This document shows positions 7,011 through 14,128 of a stretch of DNA of 14,792 nt, piece after piece. Location: positions 1-14,792 of the forward strand of contig CAAGEZ010000012.1 of assembly GCA_900768995.1 (NCBI GenBank). The letters are read 5' to 3'. The DNA is from Oscillospiraceae bacterium (GTDB lineage: Bacteria; Bacillota; Clostridia; Oscillospirales; Ruminococcaceae). The position numbers and the translations under genes were made by a program. The notes beneath the pieces were generated by a model. The model saw only the letters and a program-made list of their open reading frames with translations. It was not told where the DNA came from and did no database searches. Numbering within the stretch: the stretch's first letter is position 1; every line of letters starts with the position of its first letter.

Positions 7011-7220
7011 ATGAATATCACAGTTGCAGGCGAGAAGAAAGAGGTCAAGGACGGTCTTACCGTTGCACAGCTCGTAATCGACGAGAAGGTTGAAACTCCC
7101 GAATATGTTACCGTGACCATCAACGATGAATTTGTTGAGAGCGGAGCATTTGAGTCCACCGTTTTAAAGGACGGAGACAGCGTTGAATTTCTGTATTTTA
7201 TGGGCGGAGGTATGTGCTAA
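7011..7220 (+). CDS. hcyS: ThiS/HcyS-like sulfur carrier protein with extended C-terminus
   Basis: Ubiquitin-like sulfur carrier, 69 residues. It shows the ThiS beginning MNITVAGEKKEVKDGLTVAQL and the ending GDSVEFLYFMGGGMC. In this family the terminal Gly-Gly is adenylated and converted to a thiocarboxylate; here Met68-Cys69 follow three glycines, so the tail must be removed to expose Gly. In Wolinella, HcyS likewise carries an extra C-terminal Ala removed by the HcyD protease. A JAMM peptidase gene lies 0.9 kb downstream and a ThiF-like activator between. AAAGGAG precedes the ATG at 7011. Thiamine ThiS is the alternative, but no thiamine genes are present, and the neighbours favour homocysteine synthesis. 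Confidence 0.82.
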   Translation: MNITVAGEKKEVKDGLTVAQLVIDEKVETPEYVTVTINDEFVESGAFESTVLKDGDSVEFLYFMGGGMC

Positions 7221-7236
7221 AAGCACGGCTTTTAGC
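7216..7236 (+). other. Hairpin overlapping the hcyS stop codon
   Basis: GCTAAAAGC (7216-7224) and GCTTTTAGC (7228-7236) form a perfect 9-bp stem with a 3-base loop. The left arm contains the last two bases of the Cys codon and the stop codon. No long T run follows directly, so it is more likely an mRNA stability or processing structure than a strong terminator. Confidence 0.5.
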
Positions 7237-7237
7237 A

Positions 7238-7298
7238 CCGAGTTTTGCTTTTCGGTCTGCCGACCGAAATTTCCTTGCGGAAACCGCAAAACTCTCGG
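7238..7298. repeat. Structured intergenic palindromic element
   Basis: An outer stem, CCGAGTTTTGC (7238-7248) with GCAAAACTC (7286-7294) followed by TCGG, encloses a perfect inner hairpin TTTCGGTC (7250-7257) with GACCGAAA (7262-7269). A competing stem is TTGCGG (7275-7280) with CCGCAA (7284-7289). It occupies half of the 114-base gap between hcyS and hcyF and has no ORF. It could be a small repeat element or an RNA structure that changes the ratio of carrier to activating enzyme. Confidence 0.5.
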
Positions 7299-7334
7299 CA
7301 ATTTATAAAATATACAGAAAGGGTTTTGTGAACA

Positions 7335-8159
7335 ATGGCATTTACAAATGAACAGCTTGAAAGATATTCAAGACACATCATACTCAAGGAGGTCGGCGCC
7401 AAGGGACAGAAGAAGCTCCTTAACGCCAAGGTGCTCATAATCGGTGCAGGCGGTCTCGGCGCACCTGCGGCAATGTATCTTGCGGCAGCAGGCGTGGGAA
7501 CTATCGGTATCGCCGATGCGGACGAGGTCGATCTCTCCAATCTCCAGCGCCAGATTATCCACTCCACCGCCGATATCGGCAAGGCAAAGGTGCAGTCCGC
7601 AAAGGAGACAATGGAGGCTATAAACCCCGATGTCACCGTAAAGACCTACCGCACATTTGTTACAAGTGAAAACATAAACGAGCTTATCGCCGACTATGAT
7701 TTCATCATCGACGGAACCGATAATTTTCCCGCAAAGTTCCTCATAAACGATGCCTGCGTAATGGCGAAGAAGCCCTTCTCCCACGCAGGAATAATCCGTT
7801 TCAAGGGTCAGCTTATGACCTATGTTCCCGGACAGGGCCCCTGCTACCGCTGTGTATTCAAAAATCCCCCTCCGAAGGACGCTGTTCCCACCTGCAAGCA
7901 GGCAGGCGTTATCGGCGCAATGGGCGGCGTTATCGGCAGCCTGCAGGCAATGGAAGCTATCAAGTACATCATCGGTCAGGGCGAGCTCCTCACAGGCTAT
8001 CTCCTTACATATGATGCACTTACAATGGAATTCCGCAAGATAAAGCTCCCCACAGACACATCAAAGTGTGCAGTCTGCGGCGACCACCCCACCATCACCG
8101 AGCTTATCGACTATGAGCAGCACGAGTGTGACGGTGTTCATCTTACAAATGAGGAATGA
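7335..8159 (+). CDS. hcyF: ThiF/MoeB-family sulfur-carrier adenylyltransferase (HcyF-like)
   Basis: ATP-dependent E1-like enzyme, 274 residues, that adenylates the C-terminal Gly of a ThiS-type carrier. It begins with the family helix LERYSRHIILKEVG (8-21). The nucleotide loop is GAGGLG (37-42), followed by ADADEVDLSNLQRQIIH (60-76) with the conserved Asn/Gln/Arg cluster and DGTDN (126-130). Structural zinc ligands are two pairs, C170/C173 and C245/C248. Cys187 in VPTCKQAG is at the position of the reactive Cys of MoeB/ThiF. No rhodanese domain is fused, so sulfur must come from sulfide or another protein, fitting a sulfite-reductase-fed system. It lies between the carrier and the JAMM protease. 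MoeB of molybdopterin synthesis is the main alternative, disfavoured by the context. Confidence 0.86.
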   Translation: MAFTNEQLERYSRHIILKEVGAKGQKKLLNAKVLIIGAGGLGAPAAMYLAAAGVGTIGIADADEVDLSNLQRQIIHSTADIGKAKVQSAKETMEAINPDVTVKTYRTFVTSENINELIADYDFIIDGTDNFPAKFLINDACVMAKKPFSHAGIIRFKGQLMTYVPGQGPCYRCVFKNPPPKDAVPTCKQAGVIGAMGGVIGSLQAMEAIKYIIGQGELLTGYLLTYDALTMEFRKIKLPTDTSKCAVCGDHPTITELIDYEQHECDGVHLTNEE

Positions 8160-8162
8160 GCT

Positions 8163-8576
8163 ATGGTAAAACTTAAAAAAGCTGATTTTGAAAAGATCTT
8201 AAAGCACGCCGAAAGCGTTCTCCCCGAGGAAGCCTGCGGACTTATCGCAGGAGAGATAACTCCCGACGGCAAGAAGATAAAAAAGGTGTATCTCCTTACA
8301 AATACCGACCATTCCAACGAGCATTTTTCCCTTGACCCCAAGGAGCAGCTTGCGGCAGTAAAGGATATGCGAGCAAACGGACTTGCTCCTCTGGGCAACT
8401 GGCATTCCCACCCCGAATCCCCCTCACGCCCCTCGGACGAGGACAAGCGCCTTGCCTATGACAGCAAGGCAAGCTACCTTATCCTTTCCCTTATGAACAG
8501 AGATGAACCTGTTCTGAACTCTTTCAAAATAACAGGGGATATTGCGGAAAACGAGGGTATAATAATCACAGACTAA
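8163..8576 (+). CDS. hcyD: JAMM/MPN+ metallopeptidase (M67 family, HcyD-like)
   Basis: Zinc peptidase of 137 residues. The full JAMM signature is present: H81-S-H83-P84, six residues, S91, two residues, D94, in GNWHSHPESPSRPSDEDKR. The catalytic Glu is probably Glu23 in PEEACGLIAG (21-30). Relatives are Mec+ of Mycobacterium, which frees Cys from CysO, and HcyD of Wolinella, which trims the carrier tail and then frees homocysteine from it. Here the likely substrates are the MC tail of the ThiS-like protein and the carrier-homocysteine adduct made by MetY. The ATG lies 3 bases after the hcyF stop, with GAGG upstream. The substrate assignment is inferred from motif and context. Confidence 0.86.
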   Translation: MVKLKKADFEKILKHAESVLPEEACGLIAGEITPDGKKIKKVYLLTNTDHSNEHFSLDPKEQLAAVKDMRANGLAPLGNWHSHPESPSRPSDEDKRLAYDSKASYLILSLMNRDEPVLNSFKITGDIAENEGIIITD

Positions 8577-8596
8577 ATTGTATTGGAATGATGTCA

Positions 8597-9520
8597 ATGA
8601 TATATGATACCATAATAGTGGGCAGCGGAGCGGCAGGACTTTCAGCAGCGGTATATGCAGCCCGTGCGGAGCTTAAATTCATCGTTATCGAGAAAATTTA
8701 TATGGGCACGGGTCAGATAGCCGAAAGCGAAAGAGTGGATAATTATCTTGGACTTTACGGCGAGAACGGTTTTGATCTTGGCGAGAAATTCCGTGCTCAC
8801 GCCGAAGCTCTCGGAACTGAATTTGTGGAGGGCGATGTTTCAAAAATTATCCTCGGAAACGGCATATATAAAGTTATCACCGACGAAGCGGAGTATGAAG
8901 CGAAAACGGTGATATACGCCGCAGGAGCGTCCCACAGAAAGCTTGGCATAAAGGGCGAGGAAGAGCTTGCGGGCAGGGGAGTTTCCTACTGTGCCGTATG
9001 CGACGGAGCCTTTTACAAGGGAAAGACCGTTGCCGTCATAGGCGGCGGCGATACCGCCCTCGGTGAAGCCCTTTACCTTTCGGACATTGCCGAAAAGGTG
9101 TACCTTATCCACCGCAGAGACGAGTTTCGTGCAAACAAGTCTCTTTGCAGCCGTGTTGCCGCAAAGGAGAATATCGAAGCGGTAATGAGCGCAGTGCCCG
9201 AAGAAATAACAGGCGAGAGCCGTGTTGACGGCATTGTGGTATCAATTGACGGCAATGTGAAAAAGCTTGATACAGACGGCGTTTTCGTAGCCGTGGGAAC
9301 AGCCCCCGCATCATCGCCCCTTGACGGCGTTGTAAAAATGAACGACGGCGGCTATATCGTGGCAGGGGAGGACTGCATCACCTCCGACAAGGGCATTTTC
9401 GCCGCAGGAGATGTCCGTGAAAAGCCCCTGAGACAGGTCATAACAGCAGCAGCCGACGGCGCAAACAGCGTTTATTCCGCTGAAAAATATCTGAGAGAAA
9501 CAGGGAGGGCAGAGCAGTGA
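8597..9520 (+). CDS. trxB: Thioredoxin reductase-like FAD protein
   Basis: NADPH-type thioredoxin reductase homologue, 307 residues from ATG 8597. The FAD loop is GSGAAG (9-14), the redox pair is C132-AV-C135 in YCAVCDGAFY, and the NADPH loop is GGGDTA (149-154) followed by HRRDEFR (172-178), the arginines expected to bind the 2'-phosphate. The end has GIFAAGDVREKPLRQVITAAADGA, typical of the family FAD site. In-frame ATGs also exist at 8588 and 8591; 8597 is chosen because the only ribosome-site-like bases, GGA at 8585-8587, are correctly spaced for it and the protein then begins MIYDTII like relatives. The gene overlaps aprA by 4 bases. It probably reduces the CIPC thioredoxin of this operon. 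Confidence 0.86.
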   Translation: MIYDTIIVGSGAAGLSAAVYAARAELKFIVIEKIYMGTGQIAESERVDNYLGLYGENGFDLGEKFRAHAEALGTEFVEGDVSKIILGNGIYKVITDEAEYEAKTVIYAAGASHRKLGIKGEEELAGRGVSYCAVCDGAFYKGKTVAVIGGGDTALGEALYLSDIAEKVYLIHRRDEFRANKSLCSRVAAKENIEAVMSAVPEEITGESRVDGIVVSIDGNVKKLDTDGVFVAVGTAPASSPLDGVVKMNDGGYIVAGEDCITSDKGIFAAGDVREKPLRQVITAAADGANSVYSAEKYLRETGRAEQ

Positions 9521-11202
9521 AATATGAAAAGCTGACCACCGATCTGCTTATAATCGGCGGCGGAACGGCAGGCTGTCAGGCAGCCATAACCGTCCGTGAA
9601 AGCTCCGATATAAAAATACTCATCTGCGAAAAGGCACACATCAGGCGAAGCGGCTGCCTTGCAGCGGGAGTGAATGCCCTCAACGCCTACATCACAGAGG
9701 GCCACACCCCCAAGGACTATGTTGAATATGCCCGAAAGGACGCCGACGGCATCGTCCGTGACGACCTGCTTTATACAATGTCCGAGCGGCTCAACAAGGT
9801 CACAAAGCAGCTTGAGGATATGGGACTTGTTATCCTTAAGGACGAAAACGGAAAATACGTTGCCCGTGGAAACCGAAACATCAAGATAAACGGCGAGAAC
9901 ATCAAGCCCCTCCTTGCGGCGGCGGTTGAAAAGCTCCCCGATGTAACGGTGCTCAACAGAGTGAACGTCATCGACATTTCCGTTACCGATAACAAAATAA
10001 ACGGCGCATTCGCCATAGGCATAGAAAACGATACGTTCTATACCATCGAAGCAAAAGCCGTTATGATAGCCACAGGCGGAGCGGCAGGACTTTACCGCCC
10101 AAACAACCCGGGATTTTCCCGCCATAAAATGTGGTATCCCCCTTTCAACACAGGTGCAGGCTATGCAATGGGCATAAAGCACGGCGCAGAGATGACCTCT
10201 CTTGAAATGCGCTTTATAGCCCTCCGCTGCAAAGATACCATCGCCCCCACAGGAACTCTTGCACAGGGCGCAGGTGCAAAGCAGATAAATTCTCTCGGCG
10301 AGGTCTATGAAACCAAATACGGTCTCACCACCTCCGAGCGTGTTTACGGAACGGTAAACGAAAATCTGGAGGGCAGAGGGCCCTGCTACCTTAAGACTGA
10401 GGGCATTTCCCCCGAAAAGGAAAAGTCTCTCATAAATGCCTACCTCAATATGGCTCCCTCTCAGACTGTAAAGTGGATTGAGAGCGGAAAGAAAATTTCC
10501 GAGCAGAATGTTGAGATAGAGGGCACGGAGCCTTACATAGTGGGCGGTCATACAGCCTGCGGCTATTGGGTGGATACAAACCGTGCCACCACAATAAGCG
10601 GACTTTTCGCCGCTGGAGATGTGGCAGGCGGCTGTCCTCAGAAGTATGTCACAGGCGCACTTGCCGAGGGCGAGATAGCAGCCCTTTCCGCACTGAGATA
10701 TATTTCCGAAAATGCCCCCACCCCCATTCCCGAAGCCGAGATAAGGGCGCATATCACCGAGACCGAAAGCTTTCTCGGAGAGGATAAAAGCGTTTATTCC
10801 ACCGAGCAGCTTGAAGAAGCGATGCAGACCGCAATGGACGCATATGCAGGCGGCATAAAGACAAATTATCGGTTCAACGAAAAGCAGCTTGACATTGCGG
10901 ATATGAAAATACGCCGGATAGAAAAGCTGTCCGACTCTCTTCACGCCGATGATTTTCAGGAGCTTATGTACATATATGAGCTGAGGGAGCGCCTTACGGT
11001 ATGCCGAAGCGTTATCGCACATCTGAAAGCCCGCCACGAAACAAGGTGGCACTGTTTTGCGGAAAATCTTGACTATCCCGAAAAGGACGACAGGAACTGG
11101 AGAAAATATGTTAACTCCCGCCTTGAAAACGGTGAGATAAAAATAATTCTCAGAGAGCTGACAGAGGAGGGACAGAGAGTTTATGAGCATAGCCATAAAT
11201 AA
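9517..11202 (+). CDS. aprA: Adenylylsulfate reductase alpha subunit-like flavoprotein
   Basis: FAD enzyme, 561 residues, of the fumarate reductase/AprA superfamily; with AprB it should reduce APS to sulfite and AMP. Seen: FAD loop GGGTAG (14-19), RRSGCLAAGVNALNAY (43-58), MWYPPFNTGAGY (205-216), EMRFIALRCKD (230-240), GGHTACGYW (343-351) and GLFAAGDVAGG (362-372). By alignment from memory to Archaeoglobus AprA, Asn56, Trp206, Arg237 and His345 match its substrate-site Asn, Trp, Arg and His. The late motif HETRWHCF followed by DYPEKDDRNW also resembles AprA. It is shorter than sulfate-reducer AprA (about 610-660). It starts at GTG 9517 with GGGAGG upstream, overlapping trxB; it overlaps aprB by 20 bases. 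cysD and cysN next door support APS as substrate. A fumarate-reductase-like role is the less likely alternative. Confidence 0.82.
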   Translation: MKYEKLTTDLLIIGGGTAGCQAAITVRESSDIKILICEKAHIRRSGCLAAGVNALNAYITEGHTPKDYVEYARKDADGIVRDDLLYTMSERLNKVTKQLEDMGLVILKDENGKYVARGNRNIKINGENIKPLLAAAVEKLPDVTVLNRVNVIDISVTDNKINGAFAIGIENDTFYTIEAKAVMIATGGAAGLYRPNNPGFSRHKMWYPPFNTGAGYAMGIKHGAEMTSLEMRFIALRCKDTIAPTGTLAQGAGAKQINSLGEVYETKYGLTTSERVYGTVNENLEGRGPCYLKTEGISPEKEKSLINAYLNMAPSQTVKWIESGKKISEQNVEIEGTEPYIVGGHTACGYWVDTNRATTISGLFAAGDVAGGCPQKYVTGALAEGEIAALSALRYISENAPTPIPEAEIRAHITETESFLGEDKSVYSTEQLEEAMQTAMDAYAGGIKTNYRFNEKQLDIADMKIRRIEKLSDSLHADDFQELMYIYELRERLTVCRSVIAHLKARHETRWHCFAENLDYPEKDDRNWRKYVNSRLENGEIKIILRELTEEGQRVYEHSHK

Positions 11203-11497
11203 GAGCAAATGCATAGGCTGCGGCAAATGTCGGAATGTATGTCCCGGAACTCTCATAAAGCTTGATGGTTCGGGCAAGGCATATATAAAATACCCCAAGG
11301 ACTGCTGGGGCTGTACCTCCTGCATCAAGGAATGTCCCGTTTACGCCATAAGCTTTTTCCTTGGCGCAGATATGGGCGGCAATGGCAGTATGGTGCATAC
11401 CGAAAAGCGTGACGGACTTCTCCGCTGGGTCATAGAAAGCCCCGACGGAAAGGTAACGAATATCGACATCGACCCCAAGGAGTCGAATAAATACTGA
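11183..11497 (+). CDS. aprB: Adenylylsulfate reductase beta subunit-like ferredoxin
   Basis: Electron-transfer subunit of 104 residues with two [4Fe-4S] sites: C10, C13, C16, C20 (CIGCGKCRNVCP) and C41, C44, C47, C51 (CWGCTSCIKECP). After the clusters comes a tail, FFLGADMGGNGSMVHTEKR then LLRWVIESPDGKVTNI, that resembles the AprB tail which lies against AprA. It is shorter than sulfate-reducer AprB (about 150) and its first cluster lacks the usual insertion between the second and third Cys. The ATG lies inside the aprA 3' end, consistent with a complex made in fixed ratio. The electron donor is unknown; ferredoxin or the thioredoxin system are candidates. Confidence 0.8.
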   Translation: MSIAINKSKCIGCGKCRNVCPGTLIKLDGSGKAYIKYPKDCWGCTSCIKECPVYAISFFLGADMGGNGSMVHTEKRDGLLRWVIESPDGKVTNIDIDPKESNKY

Positions 11498-11522
11498 TTT
11501 TATCGAAAGGCAGGTAATAAGC

Positions 11523-12422
11523 GTGAGTGATCTTTCTCATCTCGACGAGCTTGAAGCTGAGGCTATATATATAATCCGAGAGGTTGCGGCGGAGTGCGAA
11601 AAGCCCGTAATGCTCTACTCGATCGGAAAGGACAGCTCGGTAATGCTTCATCTTGCAATGAAAGCGTTTTACCCCGAAAAGCCCCCCTTCCCGTTCCTCC
11701 ACGTAAATACCACATGGAAGTTCAGGGAAATGATAGATTTCCGTGACAAGACCGCAAAGAAGCTCGGCATTGAAATGATCGAGTACATAAACGAGGACGG
11801 CGTAAAGCAGGGCATAAATCCCTTTGACCACGGCTCCGCATACACCGACATTATGAAGACCCAGGCTTTAAAGCAGGCTCTCAATAAATACGGCTTTACC
11901 GCAGCATTCGGCGGCGGCAGACGTGACGAGGAAAAGTCCCGTGCAAAGGAGAGAATATTCTCGTTCAGAAATGCGGCACACGCCTGGGATCCCAAAAACC
12001 AGCGCCCCGAAATGTGGAAGCTCTACAACCCCAAGATAAACAAGGGCGAGAGCATCAGAGTTTTCCCCATTTCCAACTGGACTGAAAAGGATATCTGGCA
12101 GTACATAAAGCGTGAGAACATCGACATCGTGCCCCTTTATTTTGCAGCAGAGCGCCCCGTAGTTGAGCGTGACGGCAATTTTATAATGGTGGACGATGAC
12201 CGCTTCCCACTCAGGGAGGGAGAAGTTCCTCAGATGAAGTCAGTCCGTTTCAGAACGCTGGGCTGCTATCCGCTCACAGGCGGCGTGGAATCCACCGCCC
12301 ACACTCTTGATGAGATAATCGCCGAGACCCTCAGCGCAGTATCCTCTGAGCGCACCTCGAGAGTTATCGACAACGAAGCGGCAGGAAGTATGGAACGCCG
12401 TAAAAGGGAGGGCTATTTTTAA
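11523..12422 (+). CDS. cysD: Sulfate adenylyltransferase small subunit CysD
   Basis: Catalytic ATP-pyrophosphatase subunit of ATP sulfurylase, 299 residues, that makes APS from sulfate and ATP together with CysN. It begins LSHLDELEAEAIYIIREV, typical of CysD. The PP-loop is SIGKDSSV (33-40); LHVNTTWKFREMIDFRD (59-75) and the signature GGGRRDEEKSRAKER (130-144) are conserved, as is RFRTLGCYPLTG near residues 241-252. Length equals that of Escherichia coli CysD. It starts at GTG 11523 after an AAAGGCAGG-type ribosome site. The TAA stop overlaps the ATG of cysN by one base (TAATG), so the two subunits are translationally coupled. Confidence 0.95.
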   Translation: MSDLSHLDELEAEAIYIIREVAAECEKPVMLYSIGKDSSVMLHLAMKAFYPEKPPFPFLHVNTTWKFREMIDFRDKTAKKLGIEMIEYINEDGVKQGINPFDHGSAYTDIMKTQALKQALNKYGFTAAFGGGRRDEEKSRAKERIFSFRNAAHAWDPKNQRPEMWKLYNPKINKGESIRVFPISNWTEKDIWQYIKRENIDIVPLYFAAERPVVERDGNFIMVDDDRFPLREGEVPQMKSVRFRTLGCYPLTGGVESTAHTLDEIIAETLSAVSSERTSRVIDNEAAGSMERRKREGYF

Positions 12423-14113
12423 TGAAAAGCTTACTTAAATTTATCACCTGCGGAAGTGTAGATGACGGAAAATCAACGCTTATCGGACATATCCTCTATG
12501 ACTCCAAGCTCCTCTATGCCGATCAGGAAAAGGCACTGGAGCTTGACAGCAAGGTGGGCAGCAGAAGCGGAAAGATAGACTATTCCCTTCTCCTTGACGG
12601 ACTTATGGCAGAGCGTGAGCAGGGCATCACCATAGACGTTGCCTACAGATATTTCACCACCGACAACCGCAGCTTCATCGTTGCCGACACTCCGGGTCAC
12701 GAGGAATACACCCGCAATATGGCAGTAGGCGCATCATTTGCCGACCTTGCCGTTATCCTCGTTGATGCATCTCAGGGCGTGCTTGTCCAGACAAGACGCC
12801 ACGCAAGGATATGCAGCCTTATGGGCATCAGATATTTCGTTTTCGCCGTAAACAAAATGGATCTTGTTGACTACAGCGAAGCAAGATTTAAAGAGATCGA
12901 AAAGCAGATATCCGAGCTTACAGCGGAGCTTTCACTTGAAAATATCCAAATAATACCCCTCTCCGCCACCGAGGGCGACAACGTTACCAAGCACTCCGAC
13001 AATATCAGCTGGTACAAGGGTCCCGCACTTCTTGAATATCTTGAAAACGTGGACATCTCCGCCGATGATGAGCAGGGCTTTTATATGCCCGTTCAGAGAG
13101 TGTGCCGTCCCGACCGCACATTCAGAGGCTTTCAGGGACAGATCGAATCGGGCAGCATAAGCGTGGGCGATGTTATAACCGCCCTCCCCAGCGGCGAAAA
13201 GGCAGCCGTTAAGGGCATTCTTGTGACCGATAAGCAGTCCGATACCGCACATAAGGGTCAGCCCGTGACCATATCCCTTGATAAGGAAGTTGACGTTTCC
13301 CGTGGCTGCGTCCTCATAAAGGACACCGACATTGGCGTTTACAAGCGCATCAAGGCATCAGTCCTCTGGATGGACGATGAGGACCTTGTTATCGGCAAGG
13401 ACTACCTTGTAAAGCTTGGCACAAAGACTATCCCCGGAATACTCACAGGAATCGACTATGCCGTTGACGTAAATACAGGGGAGCATATCAGGACCGATAA
13501 GCTCAGCAAAAACGGCATTGCCCTCTGCGATATCCTCCTCACCGATGCAATTGCGGCAGATAAGTTCAAGTCCCATAAGACCCTTGGCGAGCTTATCCTC
13601 ATCGACCGTGTCACAAATATGACCTCCGCCTGCGGAGTAGTCGAGGAGCTTAGCGAAAAGGGCGGCACATCGGCAGACAAGGCGTCATTCGTCTATGGCG
13701 ACCTTACCGCAAGAGGAGACATTTTCGAAGAGTTTTACTATGATACAAGCAGCCTTAACGTCCTGAAATATCAGCCCGTAAAGACCGCTTATACCGTCGG
13801 GGACGAGATACCCGTATCGGGCGAGAGCTATACATACCCCGACAGCTTCGACATCATTGTCCTGAGAGACAGCGTGGCTGTAAAGGTGTGTGACAGAAAG
13901 ATAACCGAAATTCTCCCCGCATCGGAATATTCCTACAGCGGCGTGCCCGTGATAAACGGCAGAGGCTTCGGCGTAAATGCGTCCTCCGACAGCGAAGTAA
14001 AGCAGTTCCTTAAGGAATATGCCGAGACAGACGCAAAGGATCAGAGCGGCTTCTTTGAAAAATGGGTGCGCTTTGACAAGTACAGAAAGGTAATCGTAAA
14101 ATCGGGAAAATAA
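12422..14113 (+). CDS. cysN: Sulfate adenylyltransferase GTPase subunit CysN with extra C-terminal region
   Basis: Translation-factor-like GTPase that drives APS synthesis by CysD, 563 residues. G motifs: G1 GSVDDGKS (11-18), G2 around GIT (68-70), G3 DTPGH (89-93), G4 NKMD (144-147) and PLSAT (179-183). Domains II and III run to about residue 407 (DRVTNMTSACGVV). CysN is usually near 475 residues; about 150 residues follow the core here (410-563). They contain no P-loop of the GLSGSGKST type, so this is not the fused APS kinase of CysNC. The extra part has beta-rich sequence (about 445-520) and ends in a charged, aromatic segment. Its function is unknown; binding to CysD or AprAB is possible. 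The gene starts on the last base of cysD. Confidence 0.92.
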   Translation: MKSLLKFITCGSVDDGKSTLIGHILYDSKLLYADQEKALELDSKVGSRSGKIDYSLLLDGLMAEREQGITIDVAYRYFTTDNRSFIVADTPGHEEYTRNMAVGASFADLAVILVDASQGVLVQTRRHARICSLMGIRYFVFAVNKMDLVDYSEARFKEIEKQISELTAELSLENIQIIPLSATEGDNVTKHSDNISWYKGPALLEYLENVDISADDEQGFYMPVQRVCRPDRTFRGFQGQIESGSISVGDVITALPSGEKAAVKGILVTDKQSDTAHKGQPVTISLDKEVDVSRGCVLIKDTDIGVYKRIKASVLWMDDEDLVIGKDYLVKLGTKTIPGILTGIDYAVDVNTGEHIRTDKLSKNGIALCDILLTDAIAADKFKSHKTLGELILIDRVTNMTSACGVVEELSEKGGTSADKASFVYGDLTARGDIFEEFYYDTSSLNVLKYQPVKTAYTVGDEIPVSGESYTYPDSFDIIVLRDSVAVKVCDRKITEILPASEYSYSGVPVINGRGFGVNASSDSEVKQFLKEYAETDAKDQSGFFEKWVRFDKYRKVIVKSGK

Positions 14114-14128
14114 ACTGAGGTGAAAGCA

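Noticed and set aside
7011..8576. Thiamine (ThiS/ThiF) or molybdopterin (MoaD/MoeB) assignment
   Set aside because: No other thiamine or molybdopterin genes are present, and the JAMM protease, MetY and sulfite reductase neighbours with the extended carrier tail fit the homocysteine pathway better; not excluded without a phylogeny.
9472..11328. 618-residue open frame on the - strand
   Set aside because: It is antisense to the well-supported aprA/aprB genes, has low-complexity Cys/Gly/Tyr-rich sequence with no family motif, and no proper start context; it arises from codon bias of the + strand genes.
12422..14113. CysN-CysC fusion (bifunctional with APS kinase)
   Set aside because: The protein is longer than CysN, but the C-terminal part has no APS kinase P-loop or other kinase motif.
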